Shown here: one piece after another, positions 6,159 to 7,948 of the stretch | How the letters are laid out: each line of letters opens with the position of its first letter | Numbering within the stretch: the first letter of the stretch is position 1 | Assembly: GCA_029861085.1 (NCBI GenBank) | Contig: JAOUAE010000059.1 | Span: forward strand, 1-7,948 | Reading direction: 5' to 3' | Source of the DNA: Candidatus Nitrosopumilus sp. | GTDB lineage: Archaea; Thermoproteota; Nitrososphaeria; Nitrososphaerales; Nitrosopumilaceae | DNA length: 7,948 bases | The notes under the pieces: generated by a model | Told to the model about the DNA's origin: nothing | Databases searched by the model: none | The model's input: the letters and a program-made list of their open reading frames with translations, nothing else | Translations under genes and position numbers: made by a program

Positions 6159-6654
6159 GATTTTAGATGCCAGTGCATTTTATGCAGGAGTACCATTTAG
6201 ATCATCTGATGATTGTTATACTACGTCTTTAGTTTATGATGAAATAAAGCACATAAAGAAAAATCATGGTGCCTTAGGAACTTTACTTGAAACGAACAGA
6301 CTAAAAATCAAAGAACCAGATATCAAATCAACAGAATCAGCAGTAAAAGCATCAAAAAATACAGGAGATTTCCCTCAGTTATCAAAACAAGATATTTCAA
6401 TTATTGCTTTGTGCATTGAAATGAATGGCGAAATAATTAGTGATGATTTTGCAATTTCAAATGTGGCCAAGAATTTGGATTTGAAAGTATCACCTATTAT
6501 GACTAAAGGCATAGAAGATGTTGGGAAATGGATTCATTACTGTCCAGGATGCAGGACTAATCACTCCACAGGAAAAGAATGCCCAGCATGTGGAACGCCC
6601 TTAAAAAGAAAATTACTCAAGAGCAAATCCCTTTCCGTTCCATTCAGCGAATGA
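6148..6654 (+). CDS. nob1: Ribosome-biogenesis endonuclease NOB1 (PIN domain plus zinc ribbon)
   Basis: 168 residues, typical of archaeal NOB1. The PIN domain (about 1-120) shows the acidic residues of the metal site: Asp7 in ILDASAFYAG, Asp82 in LSKQDISIIAL and Asp99/Asp100 in ISDDFAISNV. A zinc ribbon follows, with C132-P-G-C135 and C145-P-A-C148. In archaea and eukaryotes NOB1 cuts the precursor of 16S/18S rRNA at its 3' end during late small-subunit assembly. Start: a stop codon in this frame lies at 6139-6141, and TTG at 6148 is the only plausible start before the conserved ILDASA. No Shine-Dalgarno site is seen, so translation probably depends on coupling to the overlapping NAD kinase gene. 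The last 42 nt lie antisense to the 3' end of the next gene. Confidence 0.95.
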   Translation: MDFKILDASAFYAGVPFRSSDDCYTTSLVYDEIKHIKKNHGALGTLLETNRLKIKEPDIKSTESAVKASKNTGDFPQLSKQDISIIALCIEMNGEIISDDFAISNVAKNLDLKVSPIMTKGIEDVGKWIHYCPGCRTNHSTGKECPACGTPLKRKLLKSKSLSVPFSE

Positions 6655-7371
6655 GCCATCATATAGTTTGACTTTTTCAAAACCTGCAATTTTTAATTGT
6701 AAAAAAAGATTTGACGCACGATGTCCATGCAAGCAATAACAAACAATCTCTTTATCTTTAGAGATTTGATTTTTTGAAAACAACATTTCAAGAGATATCC
6801 TATCATTGAATAATTTTCCATCTAAACTAATTCCTTCTGTGAATGGAATTAATTTTGATTTAGGTAAATGGCCACCCATAAATTCTTGAGGACTGCGAGC
6901 ATCCAGAATTATAAAATTTTCCAAATTGTCTTTCAGGAAATTAGATTCTATTCTAATTTCAGAGTTTGTGTCTGGAGAAAATACAGTAGGTTCAACAAAG
7001 GATGTTTGACGAGTTAATTCAAAGCCATGTTTTTGTAAATCAGATGCATTAGCATCAAGTAAGAAAGTTTTCTCATGTCCAAAATACAGCAAAGTCCATG
7101 CAATTCTTGCTATGGATGGATCCATTGAATCCCCAGTTAAAACTACAGTTTTACTTTCATTAATTCCTAAATTATTAAAAAGCTCAATTATTTTTTCTTG
7201 TTCAATTACAAGATTTGAGCCAAATTCATCAAATTGAATTACTTGTTCTATAGAAAGGGATTGTGCCATCGGTAAATGCCCATAAAGAAACATTGGTTTT
7301 GGACGTGTATCTAAAATTACAAGGTTAGGATCTGACAGGTGTTCTTTAAGCCAATCAGTTGACACCAGCAT
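6613..7371 (-). CDS. Second tandem-rhodanese sulfurtransferase, divergent
   Basis: 252 residues with two rhodanese-like domains (about 1-120 and 138-250), shorter than the usual 280. The N-terminal domain lacks the catalytic Cys (loop region VVLTGDSMDPS). The C-terminal domain has CLHGHRAS (213-220), which fits the CxxGxR pattern with Cys213 as the likely persulfide carrier and, as in the other rhodanese here, another Cys two residues before it (CYC). The loop differs clearly from CRIGERS of the gene at 4407-5252, so the acceptor or donor probably differs. Both proteins keep the C-terminal YDGSxxEW element. It is likely a cytoplasmic sulfur-transfer protein; substrate unknown. It has its own TATA-like box just upstream. 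The 3' end overlaps NOB1 convergently. Confidence 0.9.
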   Translation of the reverse strand: MLVSTDWLKEHLSDPNLVILDTRPKPMFLYGHLPMAQSLSIEQVIQFDEFGSNLVIEQEKIIELFNNLGINESKTVVLTGDSMDPSIARIAWTLLYFGHEKTFLLDANASDLQKHGFELTRQTSFVEPTVFSPDTNSEIRIESNFLKDNLENFIILDARSPQEFMGGHLPKSKLIPFTEGISLDGKLFNDRISLEMLFSKNQISKDKEIVCYCLHGHRASNLFLQLKIAGFEKVKLYDGSFAEWNGKGFALE

Positions 7372-7385
7372 GAAAAGTCTGATTT

Positions 7386-7400
7386 GTTAATTTATTTAAC
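7386..7400 (-). promoter_or_regulatory. TATA-like element with inverted repeat upstream of the second rhodanese gene
   Basis: The minus strand reads GTTAAATAAATTAAC: a TATA-like core inside perfect 5-bp arms GTTAA/TTAAC. Its core lies about 22 to 24 nt from the ATG at 7369-7371, as expected for a leaderless transcript. It occupies most of the 33-nt gap to the upstream nuclease gene, so the rhodanese gene may be transcribed separately even though the two point the same way. Confidence 0.45.
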
Positions 7401-7404
7401 ATTA

Positions 7405-7948
7405 TCATGAATCATGTAAAGTTTTTTGGTTGGATGCCTTGAGGAATTTGCTTTTAGAATCCAAGGTTTTTTTAATTTTCTTTGCTCTAGCATCCCCTAA
7501 ACCTTCAATTTTTGCCAATTCAGATGTGGTTGCGCTAAAAACTTTCAACGGAGTTCCAAATTTTGTAAGCATTCTAACTGCAAATTTTTCACCAATTCCA
7601 GGCAAACTACAAAGAACAGAAAGTTGTTGTTTTTCTAAATCAGATGATTTTTTGATTTTTTTCATATATGGACCTTTTGGAGCATCTTTTCTAGAACACA
7701 TTGACACCAACAATTTTGCAGTATGGGCAGCACTAGGTGTAGGAATTACAGGGATTTTAAAATCAAGAACAACAGTTGAGATTGCACCATAAAATATCAG
7801 TGGATTCTCAGTAATTTCTTCAATTTCGTCAATATTACCCTCCACGAGAACAATAGGATGTTCAAAGTGTTCCTTTAATCTAGAACACTGATCAAATAGT
7901 CGTCCATCAAAAACAGAAGCCATTAGATCACGAATACTCTTTCTTTCA
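7405..7948 (-). CDS. xpf: XPF/Hef-family structure-specific nuclease, 5' end outside window
   Basis: The frame stays open to the window edge, so the ATG at 7923 is internal. The codons above it read ERKSIRDL, the ERKxxxD catalytic signature of the ERCC4 nuclease, joined to MASVFDGRLFDQ, which is the normal continuation. The upstream GDx(n) part of the active site, and any helicase domain, lie beyond the window. After the nuclease core (to about 7680) comes a tandem helix-hairpin-helix region with LPGIG (7591-7605) and EGLGDARA (7483-7506), which binds branched DNA and dimerises. The family cuts 3' flaps, nicked Holliday junctions and stalled forks in repair. The visible tail ends in NQKTLHDS and lacks the aromatic pair of a full PCNA-binding motif. 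Whether this is a short XPF-like protein or a helicase-fused Hef cannot be seen here. Confidence 0.93.
   Translation of the reverse strand, partial: ERKSIRDLMASVFDGRLFDQCSRLKEHFEHPIVLVEGNIDEIEEITENPLIFYGAISTVVLDFKIPVIPTPSAAHTAKLLVSMCSRKDAPKGPYMKKIKKSSDLEKQQLSVLCSLPGIGEKFAVRMLTKFGTPLKVFSATTSELAKIEGLGDARAKKIKKTLDSKSKFLKASNQKTLHDS

Noticed and set aside
7405..7430. PCNA-interacting peptide at the XPF C-terminus
   Set aside because: QKTL resembles the start of such a motif, but the aromatic pair is absent and the protein ends at once (HDS).
7921..7923. ATG as the start of the XPF nuclease
   Set aside because: The codons upstream encode the ERKxxxD active-site motif in the same frame up to the window end.

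Overview
The window looks like chromosomal DNA from an archaeon, most likely an ammonia-oxidising Nitrososphaerota (Nitrosopumilus-like thaumarchaeote). The DNA is AT-rich. It carries an archaeal-type NOB1 endonuclease (PIN domain plus zinc ribbon), an XPF/Hef-type nuclease, and a ferredoxin domain close to the archaeal zinc-ferredoxin (Zfx) family. TATA-like boxes lie about 22 to 35 nt upstream of start codons, and there are no clear Shine-Dalgarno sites, which suggests short-leader or leaderless mRNAs. The genus assignment is an inference; the archaeal assignment is well supported. Genes are tightly packed: nine coding regions, no RNA gene seen, no mobile element seen, and no gene-free stretch over 100 bases.

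Layout. (1) Bases 1-996, plus strand: the 3' part of a coiled-coil protein gene that begins outside the window and contains a perfect 144-bp tandem repeat. (2) 998-3058, minus: a large membrane glycosyltransferase (family 2) with an extra C-terminal extracytoplasmic domain, convergent with gene 1 with only 1 nt between the stops. (3) 3113-4060, minus: an unknown N-terminal domain fused to a dicluster ferredoxin. (4) 4097-4405 and 4407-5252, minus: a two-gene operon, a tandem-rhodanese sulfurtransferase followed 1 nt later by a small unknown protein with a TTG start. (5) 5343-6158 and 6148-6654, plus: NAD kinase and NOB1, overlapping by 11 nt, both with TTG starts. (6) 6613-7371, minus: a second, divergent tandem-rhodanese protein whose 3' end overlaps NOB1 antisense by 42 nt. 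(7) 7405-7948, minus: an XPF/Hef nuclease (ERCC4 fold plus helix-hairpin-helix) cut off at its 5' end by the window edge.

How they fit together. NAD kinase (NADP supply) and NOB1 (16S rRNA 3'-end maturation) are housekeeping genes. The two sulfurtransferases, the ferredoxin fusion and the small protein could form a sulfur or redox relay, but this rests only on adjacency. The items most worth a second look are the recently duplicated coiled-coil repeat, the ferredoxin fusion that keeps the Zfx-like cluster motif but lacks the zinc ligands, the glycosyltransferase's extra outer domain, and small inverted repeats placed on or beside promoters.
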